Assembly (NCBI RefSeq): GCF_030269445.1
Contig: NZ_BSTJ01000006.1
Span: 124,001 to 188,000, forward strand
Origin: Actinoallomurus iriomotensis
GTDB lineage: Bacteria > Actinomycetota > Actinomycetes > Streptosporangiales > Streptosporangiaceae
Length of the DNA stretch: 64,000 nucleotides
Direction: 5' to 3'
The translations under genes were made by a program, and so were the position numbers. Positions 26,479-36,946 of the stretch are shown here, in pieces; the first letter of the stretch is position 1, and each line of letters starts with the position of its first letter. The notes beneath the pieces were generated by a model, which made no database searches, was not told the DNA's origin, and was given only the letters and a program-made list of their open reading frames with translations.

Positions 26479-26585
26479 TTTCTTTTGTCTTCGGCGGCCC
26501 TATGTACGCTGGACTTGCGAGGGATGCCAATAATTTCCCGAAAGCCCGCTGCTCTCGGAATGTATGTTGCAAATGACACACAACG

Positions 26586-26614
26586 CTGACAGTGAGCTTG
26601 CATGCGGCTACAAT
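26586..26614 (+). promoter_or_regulatory. sigD promoter
   Basis: CTGACA (26586-26591), a 17-base spacer and TACAAT (26609-26614) make a near-consensus housekeeping promoter. Transcription should start near 26621, downstream of the first possible GTG of the sigma gene (26617), which argues for a later translation start. Confidence 0.65.
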
Positions 26615-26706
26615 GAGTGAGAAATGGCCGCTCGATCGTGCACTGTGACCATTCCGTTGTCATCAACGAGGCAGACAGGCGCGATCTCGATGGGCATCAT
26701 GCTCTC

Positions 26707-27345
26707 GTGACCGAGGGAGCAATCGCCGGGGCCACGTATCGGGGTGCTGCCGACGATCTACGGTTGAGCCGTCCGGCCAAAGGGGATGAAAGCGATCTCC
26801 GAGACCTGACGAGCCTCGCCGTACAAGGAGACCCGGCGGCTGTCGAGTCTCTGATCGGGCGTGTACGCCCGATGATCGTCCGTTACTGCCGTGCGCGACT
26901 CGGCCGGGTGTCCGGGCAATACCACATCGCCGATGACGTCGCGCAGGAGGTGTGTATCGCCGTGCTCGGGGCCCTGCCCCGTTACCGTGACATGGGCCGG
27001 CCGTTCGCCTCTTTCGTCTTCGGAATCGCCTCACACAAGATCGCCGATGCGTTGCGCAGCGCCATCCGCGCGGCCGTGCCGACCGAGGACCTGCCCGACG
27101 GGCCCGACGAGGGGCCCGGACCGGAGGAGACGGTCGTGCGCTACATCGAGGCCGAGCGCGCTCGCGACCTGCTCGACCGCCTGCCGGAACACCAGCGCGA
27201 GCTGGTTCTTCTGAGGGTGGTGGCCGGTCTGTCCGCGGAGGAGACCGGTAATGTACTCGGTATGTCAGCGGGGGCCGTTCGCGTCGCGCAACACCGGGCG
27301 ATCGCCCGGCTTCGAGCGATGGCAAGTGAGGAGTCGATCGCTTGA
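26707..27345 (+). CDS. sigD: RNA polymerase sigma factor, SigD/ShbA type
   Basis: A sigma-70 factor with region 2 ([40 protein letters not shown], then [18 protein letters not shown]) and region 4 ([20 protein letters not shown], then [20 protein letters not shown]). It groups with M. tuberculosis SigD and Streptomyces ShbA by sequence and by locus (groEL1 upstream, rsdA, DUF5319 and guaB downstream). The frame is open from 26617, but the promoter's predicted start point (about 26621) makes that start unlikely; GTG 26707 is offered and GTG 26638 remains possible. Its stop overlaps the rsdA start. In relatives this factor drives housekeeping-sigma or growth-phase genes. Confidence 0.88.
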   Translation: MTEGAIAGATYRGAADDLRLSRPAKGDESDLRDLTSLAVQGDPAAVESLIGRVRPMIVRYCRARLGRVSGQYHIADDVAQEVCIAVLGALPRYRDMGRPFASFVFGIASHKIADALRSAIRAAVPTEDLPDGPDEGPGPEETVVRYIEAERARDLLDRLPEHQRELVLLRVVAGLSAEETGNVLGMSAGAVRVAQHRAIARLRAMASEESIA

Positions 27346-28028
27346 CACGTGGTCGTGCCACCACCCCCGATCCGTTCGACATCAGCGCGGTCAGCGGCAC
27401 TGACGAGCTCTTCGACGCGCTTTCCGCACGCCGCCTCGCCGATGCCCGCCGCACCGCCGCCGACGATCCGGCGGCCGCCCTGCTGGCGGCGCTGGTCGCC
27501 GACGTCGACGCGGGCGCCCCGCCGCTGCCCGCTCCTCCGGCCCGGGTTCCGTGCGGCCTCCAGGGGCAGTACCGCCGTGGCGTCCGCGCGTTCGTGACGT
27601 TCGGCGTGGCCGCGATGGTGCTGACGTCGGCCGGCGCCGCCGCGGCGGGCGGGGGCAAGGATCTCGGCGCGATGGGCCGCACGCCCGGATCGGCCGGCAT
27701 CAAGGCATCGGAACGTTCCAACGCGAACGTCCAGCGCCGTGATCCGGTGGCCGGCACGAACGCCGTCCCGGCCGACCGCCGCACGCCGGTGCGACGCACC
27801 ACGGACAGAAGCGCGCGCGCCGTTCCGCCGGAGGCCGCGAAGGAGTCCGCGCCCCGCACCGGCGATGACCCGCAGCCGCCGTGGTTCCACCGGGGCCACC
27901 GGCCGTCACGCGGCACCGTACGACCGCCGGTGGACGGCCACCATCCGTCGAGCCGCGCCGAACCGCGCTACCCGGCCGGCGGCCGGTACAGATCGCCGTC
28001 CCGGCCGGAGCACCCGCCCTCCCCCTGA
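27342..28028 (+). CDS. rsdA: anti-sigma-D factor RsdA-like membrane protein
   Basis: A 228-residue protein, TTG start overlapping the sigD stop. The N-terminal [20 protein letters not shown] and [20 protein letters not shown] match the RsdA sigma-binding region, which wraps SigD. One membrane segment ([20 protein letters not shown], about residues 84-103) separates it from an Arg/Pro/Ser-rich extracytoplasmic part. The last ~40 residues are encoded by the first unit of a DNA tandem repeat, so the C-terminus is probably a recent, low-constraint sequence. In mycobacteria RsdA is degraded by the ClpP system to release SigD; the same control is inferred here. Confidence 0.8.
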   Translation: MTRGRATTPDPFDISAVSGTDELFDALSARRLADARRTAADDPAAALLAALVADVDAGAPPLPAPPARVPCGLQGQYRRGVRAFVTFGVAAMVLTSAGAAAAGGGKDLGAMGRTPGSAGIKASERSNANVQRRDPVAGTNAVPADRRTPVRRTTDRSARAVPPEAAKESAPRTGDDPQPPWFHRGHRPSRGTVRPPVDGHHPSSRAEPRYPAGGRYRSPSRPEHPPSP

Positions 28029-28300
28029 CCGGGCCCATCGGTAGTCGCGCGGCACCGTACGAGCGCCGGTGGACGGCCACCGTCCGTCGAGCCGCGCTAC
28101 CTGGCCGACGGCCGGTACAGATCGCCGTCCCGGGCCGGAGCACACGCCCAGCCCCCTGATCGGGGCGCCGGCCGTCGCGCGGCACCGTACGAGCGCCGGT
28201 GGATGGCCACCGTCCGTCGAGCCGCGCGGATCCGCGTTATCCGATCGGCGGCCGGTACAGGTCGCCCTCCCGGCCGGAGCGCATCCCATGGCCGGGCCTC
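27906..28300. repeat. three tandem ~130-bp repeats at and beyond the rsdA 3' end
   Basis: CGGCACCGTACGA recurs at 27911, 28050 and 28180, each time followed by CGCCGGTGGA-GGCCACC-TCCGTC, GAGCCGCG, then CGGCCGGTACAG-TCGCC-TCCC and GGCCGGAGC. Spacings are 139 and 130 bases, so the copies are not in the same reading frame; the middle copy lacks about nine bases present in the others. Copy 1 lies in the rsdA coding end, copies 2 and 3 are downstream. From 28301 to 28506 I see no gene and no clear signal. Confidence 0.85.
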
Positions 28301-28506
28301 AGCCTGGGCGGGCGCGGTGCGGACGAGATCAAGCTTCGCTCATCGCGATCGACTTCGACCGGCGCTCGCCACAGGCGACGCGGAGCGGCCGGCTGGACGG
28401 CCGAGCCGGTGCGCCCCCTGATCGATCATGAGCACGTCCCGCACCCGTCAGGCCGTACGCACCGCTCTGACGGCACCTGTGGAGGAGGGGAGCGAACGAT
28501 CGCCGG

Positions 28507-29028
28507 GTGATCGGCGAGGATAAGGTGACCGTCGTGACGGGCCGGAATCACGGGCAGGGTGACCCACCGTCGGCGTGGGAGCAGCCGGGGCAGGGGCCGT
28601 ACGGACGGCCACCGGGGCACGGGACGGCTCCCGATCACTTCGCGCGGCATCCGGCCGGGGCGCCGCAGGGTCCGGCGGGCCGCCGCCGGTTTCCGCCGCC
28701 CGCGCTACGGCTTCGCGGGCGCGGCTTCTGGGGGACCGTCGGCCGGGTGCTCCTGCTGATCGTCCTGCTGCCGTTCCTGGCCCTCTACGCCGTGTACTGG
28801 GTGGTTACGTTTCTGCTGACTCCCGTGCTGTTCGCCCTGCACCTGATGTTCTGGCCGCTGGGATGCCTGTGGGCGGGCATCTGCCGCGTGTGCGGCGCCA
28901 GGCGGGACGCGAGATGGCGGATCCTCCGCCCGATCCCGCCCGCGTTCCCGGCGATCTGGCGGTTGAGCTACTGGTTCACGCTGCGCAGGGGCATCTCGGC
29001 CATCGTGATGATCGTCTCGGACTGGTGA
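28507..29028 (+). CDS. hypothetical membrane protein
   Basis: A 173-residue protein. The first ~75 residues are Gly/Pro/Gln/His-rich and disordered (WEQPGQGPYGRPPGHG). Two adjoining hydrophobic segments follow (VGRVLLLIVLLPFLALYAVY and WVVTFLLTPVLFALHLMFWP), then CLWAGICRVCGARRDARWRI and a C-terminal region RRGISAIVMIVSDW. No family was recognised. GTG 28507 is the longest start; GTG 28528 or 28534 are alternatives. It sits between sigD-rsdA and DUF5319 in the conserved locus but is not part of the remembered M. tuberculosis order. Confidence 0.6.
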   Translation: MIGEDKVTVVTGRNHGQGDPPSAWEQPGQGPYGRPPGHGTAPDHFARHPAGAPQGPAGRRRFPPPALRLRGRGFWGTVGRVLLLIVLLPFLALYAVYWVVTFLLTPVLFALHLMFWPLGCLWAGICRVCGARRDARWRILRPIPPAFPAIWRLSYWFTLRRGISAIVMIVSDW

Positions 29029-29136
29029 GCTGAGGGCCCGGCTCGGGACCCTCGCCGCTTTGCCCGGACGTGGCAGGCACGTCGCGGCGTGCTCATCGGT
29101 GTGACGGACCCCGCACGCACCACTTGCGCCGCGCAG

Positions 29137-29142
29137 TAGCGT
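29137..29142 (+). promoter_or_regulatory. -10-like hexamer of a leaderless DUF5319 transcript
   Basis: TAGCGT ends six bases before the GTG start of the DUF5319 gene, with no Shine-Dalgarno between. A matching -35 was not found at the right distance. Confidence 0.4.
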
Positions 29143-29148
29143 GGGTTT

Positions 29149-31169
<2,021 letters not shown>

Positions 31170-31180
31170 AAGAAAGACTT

Positions 31181-31213
31181 CTCGGCCGTGACCACAGGGT
31201 GGTCGCGGCCGAG
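31181..31213 (+). other. hairpin between guaB and guaB3
   Basis: CTCGGCCGTGACC (31181-31193) pairs with GGTCGCGGCCGAG (31201-31213) over a 7-base loop, 13 pairs with one G-U wobble. There is no T-run, so it may act as an attenuator or RNA-stability element that sets guaB3 below guaB. Confidence 0.5.
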
Positions 31214-31232
31214 CCATGGAAAGGGACACCAG

Positions 31233-32345
31233 ATGGCTGAGGTTGAGATCGGGCGGGGCAAGAGCGGCCGCCGGGCGTACGAGCTCGATGAGATCGGCAT
31301 CGTCCCCTCCCGCCGCACGCGCGATCCCGAAGAGGTCAGCGTCGCCTGGCAGATCGACGCGTACCGGTTCGAGATGCCGCTGGTCGTCGCCCCGATGGAC
31401 AGCGTGGTCAGCCCCGAGATCGCGATCGCGATCGGGCGGCTCGGCGGGCTGGGCGTGCTCGACCTCGAAGGCCTGTGGACCCGCTATGAGAACCCCGAGT
31501 CGCTGCTCGCCGAGATCACCTCGCTGGAGGACGACACCGCGACCAAGCGGCTTCAGGAGCTGTACGCCGAGCCGATCAAAGAAGAGCTGATCGGGCAGCG
31601 CATCAAGGAGATCCGCGACGCGGGTGTGACCGTGGCGGCCCGGCTGTCGCCGCAGCGCACCGCGCAGTACCACAAGGCCGTCATCGACGCCGGGGTCGAC
31701 CTCTTCGTCATCCGCGGCACGACGGTCAGCGCCGAGCACGTCTCGGGCCGCGCGGAGCCGCTCAACCTCAAGCAGTTCATCTACGACCTCGACGTGCCGG
31801 TGATCGTCGGCGGCTGCGCCACCTACACCGCCGCGCTGCACCTGATGCGCACCGGCGCCGCGGGTGTGCTCGTCGGGTTCGGCGGCGGGTCGGGGCACAC
31901 GACCCGCACGGTGCTCGGCGTCGCGGTGCCGATGGCCACCGCGATCTCCGACGTCGCCGCCGCCCGGCGCGACTACCTCGACGAGTCGGGCGGACGCTAC
32001 GTCCACGTGATCGCCGACGGCGGCATGCGGCAGTCCGGCGACATCGCCAAGGCACTCGCCGTCGGCGCCGACGCGGTCATGGTCGGCTCTCCGTTCGCGC
32101 GGGCCGCCGAGGCGCCGGGCCGCGGCTTCCACTGGGGCAGCGAGGCGCACCACGAGGAGCTGCCACGCGGCACCCGGCTCGACGTGGGGTCGATCGGCAC
32201 GCTGGAGCAGATCCTCTACGGTCCCTCCAACGTCGCCGACGGCTCGATGAACCTCATCGGCGCGCTACGCCGTGCCATGGCGACCTCCGGATACTCCGAC
32301 CTGAAGGAGTTCCAGCGCGTGCAGGTCGTCGTCGCACCGCACTGA
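31233..32345 (+). CDS. guaB3: GuaB3 family IMP dehydrogenase-related protein
   Basis: A 370-residue protein with an IMPDH-type barrel (GRRAYELDEIGIVPSRRTRD, APMDSVVSPEIAIAIGRLGG, HVIADGGMRQSGDIAKALAV, GADAVMVGSPFARAAEAPG) and no CBS domains. The loop that holds the catalytic Cys in GuaB (GPGSICTTR) reads GGGSGHTTR here, so the nucleophile is missing, as I recall for mycobacterial GuaB3. The C-terminus MATSGYSDLKEFQRVQVVV is typical of the family. Activity is debated and not assigned here. ATG 31233 follows a GGAAAGGGAC purine tract. Co-directional with guaB. Confidence 0.9.
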   Translation: MAEVEIGRGKSGRRAYELDEIGIVPSRRTRDPEEVSVAWQIDAYRFEMPLVVAPMDSVVSPEIAIAIGRLGGLGVLDLEGLWTRYENPESLLAEITSLEDDTATKRLQELYAEPIKEELIGQRIKEIRDAGVTVAARLSPQRTAQYHKAVIDAGVDLFVIRGTTVSAEHVSGRAEPLNLKQFIYDLDVPVIVGGCATYTAALHLMRTGAAGVLVGFGGGSGHTTRTVLGVAVPMATAISDVAAARRDYLDESGGRYVHVIADGGMRQSGDIAKALAVGADAVMVGSPFARAAEAPGRGFHWGSEAHHEELPRGTRLDVGSIGTLEQILYGPSNVADGSMNLIGALRRAMATSGYSDLKEFQRVQVVVAPH

Positions 32346-32414
32346 ACACCTGCTTTGTGGCTGAAGTGACACCGTCATAGCGTGGTCGGTGCAGACGACG
32401 CGAGGGAGTGCGCA

Positions 32415-34157
32415 ATGGCAGATGGGCAGTCGGTGAACGGACTCGGCACCTCGCGTCTCGGTCCCGCCGAGCGCGAGACGGCGCTGAAACGCATGGGCGC
32501 CGAAGAGTTCGACGTCGTCGTGGTCGGCGGTGGCATCGTCGGCGCCGGTGTGGCGCTCGACGCGGCGACGCGCGGGCTGTCCGTGGCACTCATCGAGGCG
32601 CGCGACTTCGCCTCCGGCACCTCCTCACGGTCGTCCAAGCTCATCCACGGCGGGCTGCGCTACCTCGAACAGCGCGACTTCGAGCTCGTACGCGAGGCGC
32701 TCACCGAACGCGGTCTGCTGCTGAGCCGCATCGCCCCGCACCTCGTACACCCGGTGCCGTTCCTGTTCCCGATGACGCACCGGGTGTGGGAACGCGCGTA
32801 CATCGGCGCCGGCGTCGCGCTGTACGACGGCCTGTCCCTGTCGATGGGCACGGCGCGCGGCGTCCCCCACCACCGCCACCTCACCCGTACGAAGGCGCTG
32901 AAGGTCGCGCCGTCGCTGAAGCGCGACTCGTTCGTCGGCGCCATCCAATACTGGGACGCCCAGGTGGACGACGCCCGCTACGTCACGATGCTGCTGCGCA
33001 CGGCGGCGGAGTACGGCGCGCAGATCGTCTCGCGCACGCAGGCCGTGGGCTTCCTGCGCGAGGGCGAGCGCGTCACCGGCGTGCGCATCCGCGACCTGGA
33101 ATCCGAGACGGAGACCGACGTCCGCGCCAAGCAGGTCGTCAACGCCACCGGCGTGTGGACCGACGACATCCAGGAGCTCGTCGGCGGCCGCGGCCAGATC
33201 CACGTACGCGCCTCCAAGGGCGTGCACCTCGTCGTGCCCAAGGACCGCATCCACTCCGCCAGCGGCATCATCCTGCGGACGGAGAAGTCGGTCCTGTTCG
33301 TGATCCCGTGGGGCCGGCACTGGATCATCGGCACCACGGATACGCCGTGGGACCTGGACAAGGCGCATCCGGCGGCGTCCAAGGCCGACATCGACTACGT
33401 CCTCGAACACGTCAACGCGGTGCTCAACGTGCCGCTGACGCACGACGACGTCGAGGGCGTGTACGCGGGACTGCGGCCGTTGCTGTCCGGCGAGTCGGAC
33501 GAGACGTCGAAGCTGTCACGCGAGCACGTCGTGGCGCATCCGGTCCCCGGCCTGGTCGTCGTCGCGGGCGGCAAGTACACCACCTACCGGGTCATGGCCA
33601 AGGACGCCGTCGACGCGGTGGCACACGGCCTGGACGGCAAGGTGCCGGGTTCGTGCACCGACCAGGTCGCGTTGGTCGGCGGTGACGGCTTCCAGGCGCT
33701 CTGGAACTCCCGCCACCGGCTGTCGGAGTCCTCGGGCCTGCACGTGGCCCGCATCGAGCATCTGCTCCGCCGGTACGGCACGCTGGCGGAGGACCTGCTG
33801 GCCCTGATCCGCGAACGCCCCGACCTGGGCCGCCCGATCGAGGGCGCCGACGACTATCTGCGCGCCGAGATCGTCTACGCCGCCACCCACGAGGGCGCCC
33901 GGCACGTCAACGACGTGCTCTCCCGCCGCACCAGGATCTCCATCGAAACGTGGGACCGCGGCGTCCGCGTGGCCCGCGAGGTCGCCGAACTCCTCGCCCC
34001 CGAACTCGGCTGGTCCGACGAACAGACCGAACGCGAGATCGAGTACTACGAGAAGCGCGTCGAAGCCGAACGCATCTCCCAGAAGCAGGAGGGCGACCTG
34101 GAAGCCGACGCGACTCGCCGTGGCGTCCCGGACATCGTCCCCACGATGACTCCCTGA
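32415..34157 (+). CDS. glpD: FAD-dependent glycerol-3-phosphate dehydrogenase
   Basis: GlpD oxidises sn-glycerol-3-phosphate to dihydroxyacetone phosphate and passes electrons to the quinone pool at the membrane. The 580-residue protein has the FAD Rossmann motif DVVVVGGGIVGAGVALDAAT, the GlpD hallmarks ASGTSSRSSKLIHGGLRYLE and IPWGRHWIIGTTDTPWD, GLRPLL, and GGKYTTYRVMAKDAVD, with a C-terminal DAO_C-type domain. ATG 32415 follows CGAGGGAG; a few upstream codons are open. No glpK or glpF lies nearby, so it is probably an independent unit. Confidence 0.94.
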   Translation: MADGQSVNGLGTSRLGPAERETALKRMGAEEFDVVVVGGGIVGAGVALDAATRGLSVALIEARDFASGTSSRSSKLIHGGLRYLEQRDFELVREALTERGLLLSRIAPHLVHPVPFLFPMTHRVWERAYIGAGVALYDGLSLSMGTARGVPHHRHLTRTKALKVAPSLKRDSFVGAIQYWDAQVDDARYVTMLLRTAAEYGAQIVSRTQAVGFLREGERVTGVRIRDLESETETDVRAKQVVNATGVWTDDIQELVGGRGQIHVRASKGVHLVVPKDRIHSASGIILRTEKSVLFVIPWGRHWIIGTTDTPWDLDKAHPAASKADIDYVLEHVNAVLNVPLTHDDVEGVYAGLRPLLSGESDETSKLSREHVVAHPVPGLVVVAGGKYTTYRVMAKDAVDAVAHGLDGKVPGSCTDQVALVGGDGFQALWNSRHRLSESSGLHVARIEHLLRRYGTLAEDLLALIRERPDLGRPIEGADDYLRAEIVYAATHEGARHVNDVLSRRTRISIETWDRGVRVAREVAELLAPELGWSDEQTEREIEYYEKRVEAERISQKQEGDLEADATRRGVPDIVPTMTP

Positions 34158-34199
34158 CGGCGTTCTGAGCTTGCCGGCGCTCGGGAGCCGTCCGAGGCG

Positions 34200-35048
34200 C
34201 TAGGCGATCTGGTGGCCGTCGGGGAAGTCGGTCGAGTGGGACAGCTCCTCCCAGGTGTCCAGGTCCTTGTCCAGGTTCGCTCGAGCCCCGCGTATGAGGC
34301 GCAACGCGTCGGAGCCGAGCACCAGGTGGGCGGGCGGGTCGGGCTCGTCGAGGATGCGCAGGACGGCAGCCGCCGCTTTGTCAGGGTCGCCGAGCTGGTT
34401 CCCGCTGGCCGCCTGCCGGGCCGCGCGGATCGGTTTGAAGATCTCGTCGTAGTCGGGGATGCTGCGCGGCACGCGGACTATCGAGCGTCCGGCCCAGTCG
34501 GTGCGGAAGGAACCGGGTTCGATGGCGGTGACATGGATGCCGAACCCGATGACCTCCTTGCCGACCGCTTCGAGGATGCCTTCGAGCGCGTACTTGCTGC
34601 CGCAGTACGCCGAGACGCCGGGGAAGCCGGCCAGGCCGCCCATCGAGGTCACGGCGAGGATGTGTCCGCGTCGGCGCTCGCGCATGTACGGCAGGACGGC
34701 CCGTACGGTCGCGGCAGCGCCGAACACGTTGACCTCGAACTGGGCGCGGAGTTCGTTCAGCGGCGTCTCCTCGAAGGTCCCCTCCACGCCGTAGCCGGCG
34801 TTGGCGATCAGTACTTCGATGGGGCCGACGGAGGCCTCCACGTCCTCCACCACGGAGTGGACCGCCGCCTCGTCGGTGACGTCGAGGAGGCGTGCGTGGG
34901 CGCGTTCGGGGCTCAGAGCTGCGAACTCTTCGGCGTCGGCCTGCTTGCGCACCGTCCCGACGACGGTGTGACCAGCCCGGAGGGCGCCGGCGGCGAAGGC
35001 GCGGCCCAGACCGCTGCTGACCCCGGTGATCAGGAATGTCTTGTCCAT
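34200..35048 (-). CDS. short-chain dehydrogenase/reductase
   Basis: A 282-residue classical SDR. The cofactor motif is TGVSSGLG (Gly-rich TGxxxGxG), NAGYG follows strand 4, and the catalytic Ser...Tyr-x3-Lys is TSMGGLAG...SAYCGSKYALEG. Arg/Lys after the first strands (GTVRKQADAEEF) suggests NADP(H). The C-terminal region (VPRSIPDYDEIFKPIR and PAHLVLGSDALRLI) is typical of oxidoreductases of unassigned substrate. ATG 35048 (MDKTFLITG) is chosen. It diverges from a TetR gene 80 bases away, which probably represses it. Confidence 0.9.
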   Translation of the reverse strand: MDKTFLITGVSSGLGRAFAAGALRAGHTVVGTVRKQADAEEFAALSPERAHARLLDVTDEAAVHSVVEDVEASVGPIEVLIANAGYGVEGTFEETPLNELRAQFEVNVFGAAATVRAVLPYMRERRRGHILAVTSMGGLAGFPGVSAYCGSKYALEGILEAVGKEVIGFGIHVTAIEPGSFRTDWAGRSIVRVPRSIPDYDEIFKPIRAARQAASGNQLGDPDKAAAAVLRILDEPDPPAHLVLGSDALRLIRGARANLDKDLDTWEELSHSTDFPDGHQIA

Positions 35049-35128
35049 GGCCCTAACTCTACACATCGCAGACTTTTTTCAGCACTATGCAGATTACGGT
35101 AGCCTCTTCGGTGGTCAGGGAGGAAACA
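35049..35128. promoter_or_regulatory. divergent SDR/TetR control region
   Basis: The 80-base gap contains a T-tract (ACTTTTTTCAG near 35070) and two related words, ATCGCAGAC (about 35066) and TATGCAGAT (about 35086), arranged as a direct repeat roughly 20 bases apart. AGGGAGGAAACA immediately precedes the TetR ATG as a strong RBS. The repeats could be TetR half-sites. Confidence 0.35.
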
Positions 35129-35773
35129 ATGGGCAGGCGAGCTGGCGCTCCGAGCAAGGGGGACCGGCGGGAGCAGGCGCTCCTCGACGCGGCGGAAGTA
35201 CTTCTTGAACAGACCGGCCTGGAGCGGATGACGGTCGACGCGATCGCCCGGGGGGCCGGCATCTCCCGCGGATCGATGTACTTCTACTTCGGCTCCAAGC
35301 ACGAGGTGCTCGCGGCGCTGGTCCGCCGCACGGTGGCCGAGATCCGCAAGGAGGCGTCGATCACCGCCGACGACCTGGCGTCCTCGCCGGTCGGAGCCAT
35401 GGAGCGCGCGGTCAAGAGCGTCGAGAAGATGTGGCGCGACCACGGCACGGTGATGCGCGCCGCCGTCGAGTACGGCACCGTACACCCGGAGATCGGCACC
35501 GCGTGGGATGAGACCGTGGAGCTGTTCACCGCGACGATGCGGGGCGTGCTCGCACGTGCGGGCGTGCCCGACGGGGACGGGCCCCAGGAGGCCGCGGCCC
35601 TGGCCCGCGCCCTGTGCTGGATGACCGAGCGGACCTTCTATCAGGCCTCCCGCTCCCCCGGCGATCAGTTGGCGCAGGCCGCCGAGACGTCCATCGAGGT
35701 CTGGCGCCGGATCATGACGGCGCCCGCGCCTCCGGAAAGCCGAGCCGGAGACGCGGGCGCCGATTCCAGGTAG
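35129..35773 (+). CDS. TetR family transcriptional regulator
   Basis: A 214-residue TetR protein: the N-terminal HTH reads ALLDAAEVLLEQTGLERMTV, DAIARGAGISRGSMYFYFGS, KHEVLAALVRR. The C-terminal part (VKSVEKMWRDHGTVMRAAVE; ALCWMTERTFYQASRSPGDQ) resembles TetR_C domains that sense hydrophobic ligands, as in EthR-like proteins. ATG 35129 is fixed by an excellent AGGGAGG. Divergent from the SDR gene, which is the likely target. Confidence 0.9.
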   Translation: MGRRAGAPSKGDRREQALLDAAEVLLEQTGLERMTVDAIARGAGISRGSMYFYFGSKHEVLAALVRRTVAEIRKEASITADDLASSPVGAMERAVKSVEKMWRDHGTVMRAAVEYGTVHPEIGTAWDETVELFTATMRGVLARAGVPDGDGPQEAAALARALCWMTERTFYQASRSPGDQLAQAAETSIEVWRRIMTAPAPPESRAGDAGADSR

Positions 35774-35846
35774 ATCGGTTGCCTGCACGCCGGTACGGCG
35801 CCGGCCGTTCGGGGCCGCCGCCGATGGCGAGGCTCATGGGGGAGGG

Positions 35847-36704
35847 TCACTGGCGGAGTGCGGTGTCGATGTCGGTGGTCAGGTGCTGCGGCCGCGCCGG
35901 GCTGCCGGACAGTTCGGTGACGGCGATGGTGGCGGCCCGGCCGTCCGTGGTGACGGCGTCGCTGGCGTGGTAGCCGGGGAAGTCGCCGCCGTGGCCCCAG
36001 GCGACGCCGCCGCAGGTCAGCGGGGTGCTGGTCAGGCCCAGTCCGTACCGGACGCCGTTGCCCGGCGCCGGGGCGGGCACCGTGGTCCGCATCTGCTTGA
36101 GCTGGGCCGCGGGCGGTGGCCGGCCGACGAGCAGCGCGGAGAACAGGCGGTTGACGTCGCGCGGCGCGGAGATGATCTGGCCGGCCGCCCAGCCCCGGGG
36201 ACGGATCCTCGTTGGTGACGTCGTCAGTGCCGCCTTCGGCGTCATGGTGGTACCCGTGGGGGTGCGGAAGTACGTGTGCCGCAGGCCGGCGCGTTCGATC
36301 ACCCGCCTGGTGATCTCCTCGCCCAGCGGGCGGCCGGTGACCTTCTCCACGATGTGGTTCGTGAGTTCGTGCCGGGCGCGAAGGGCGCCTTCTGGCTGAA
36401 CGCCATCGCGAGCGGCTGGTGCGACGCGAAGTACGTGTGCTGGTACGGCAGGAGGCGCTGCGCGAACAGGTTCGTGTAGTTGGGCAGCCCGCTGGTGTGC
36501 TGGAGGATCTGCCGCACCGTGATGTCCCGCGTCGTCGCCGACCAGCGCGTCGAGACGTTGCTGGACCACGTCGGCGGGCCGGTCGCCGGTGTGCGCCGCG
36601 AACGCCGCGGCGGGGGAGGCGAGGCCGCCCAGCAGTGCCAGACCGCTGAGCGCGACGACGGCGGCGACACGGCGCCGGTTGCGCTTGACCACGTTAAAGA
36701 TCAT
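35847..36704 (-). pseudogene. decayed beta-lactamase-fold serine hydrolase (D-Ala-D-Ala carboxypeptidase-like)
   Basis: From ATG 36704 a signal peptide (KRNRRRVAAVVALSGLALLG) leads to ADVVQQRLDALVGDD, then the matching sequence jumps frame to DITVRQILQHTSGLPNYTNL and ASHQPLAMAFSQKAPFAPGT, then back to IVEKVTGRPLGEEITRRVIE and RAGLRHTYF, and ends with the late motif GHGGDFPGYHASDAVT. The stretch that should carry the SxxK nucleophile is deleted, and so is the YxN-type SNTNY segment. Two frameshifts and loss of catalytic residues make it dead. The secreted protein would have acted on cell-wall peptides or esters. Confidence 0.8.
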
Positions 36705-36946
36705 CGCGGCGCCGCCTCGATGGGCCGGAGCCCCCTTGGCCGGGTGGACCAAGACGCCTTCCGGCTGGTGCCAGCGAAACCCGCCTGACTCGGCGCAGTC
36801 GGGGAGAGGTATCCCGCTGACCTGGAGGTTCGGGATAACTCTTGACCGTATAAGGCTGTTATGGGCACCCGTAACTCATGTACGCTTTCGGCACTTCAAG
36901 CGCCTTCTGCGTGCTTTGACGCTTAGTGTCCTCTTCGGGAGTCCGT

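Noticed and set aside
27900-28310. CRISPR array
   Set aside because: Three units of about 130 bases are similar throughout, with no short repeats alternating with unique spacers and no cas genes.
28069-28431. Additional genes inside the tandem repeats
   Set aside because: Several short frames are open only because of repeated GC-rich units; each copy is read in a different frame and none has a start signal.
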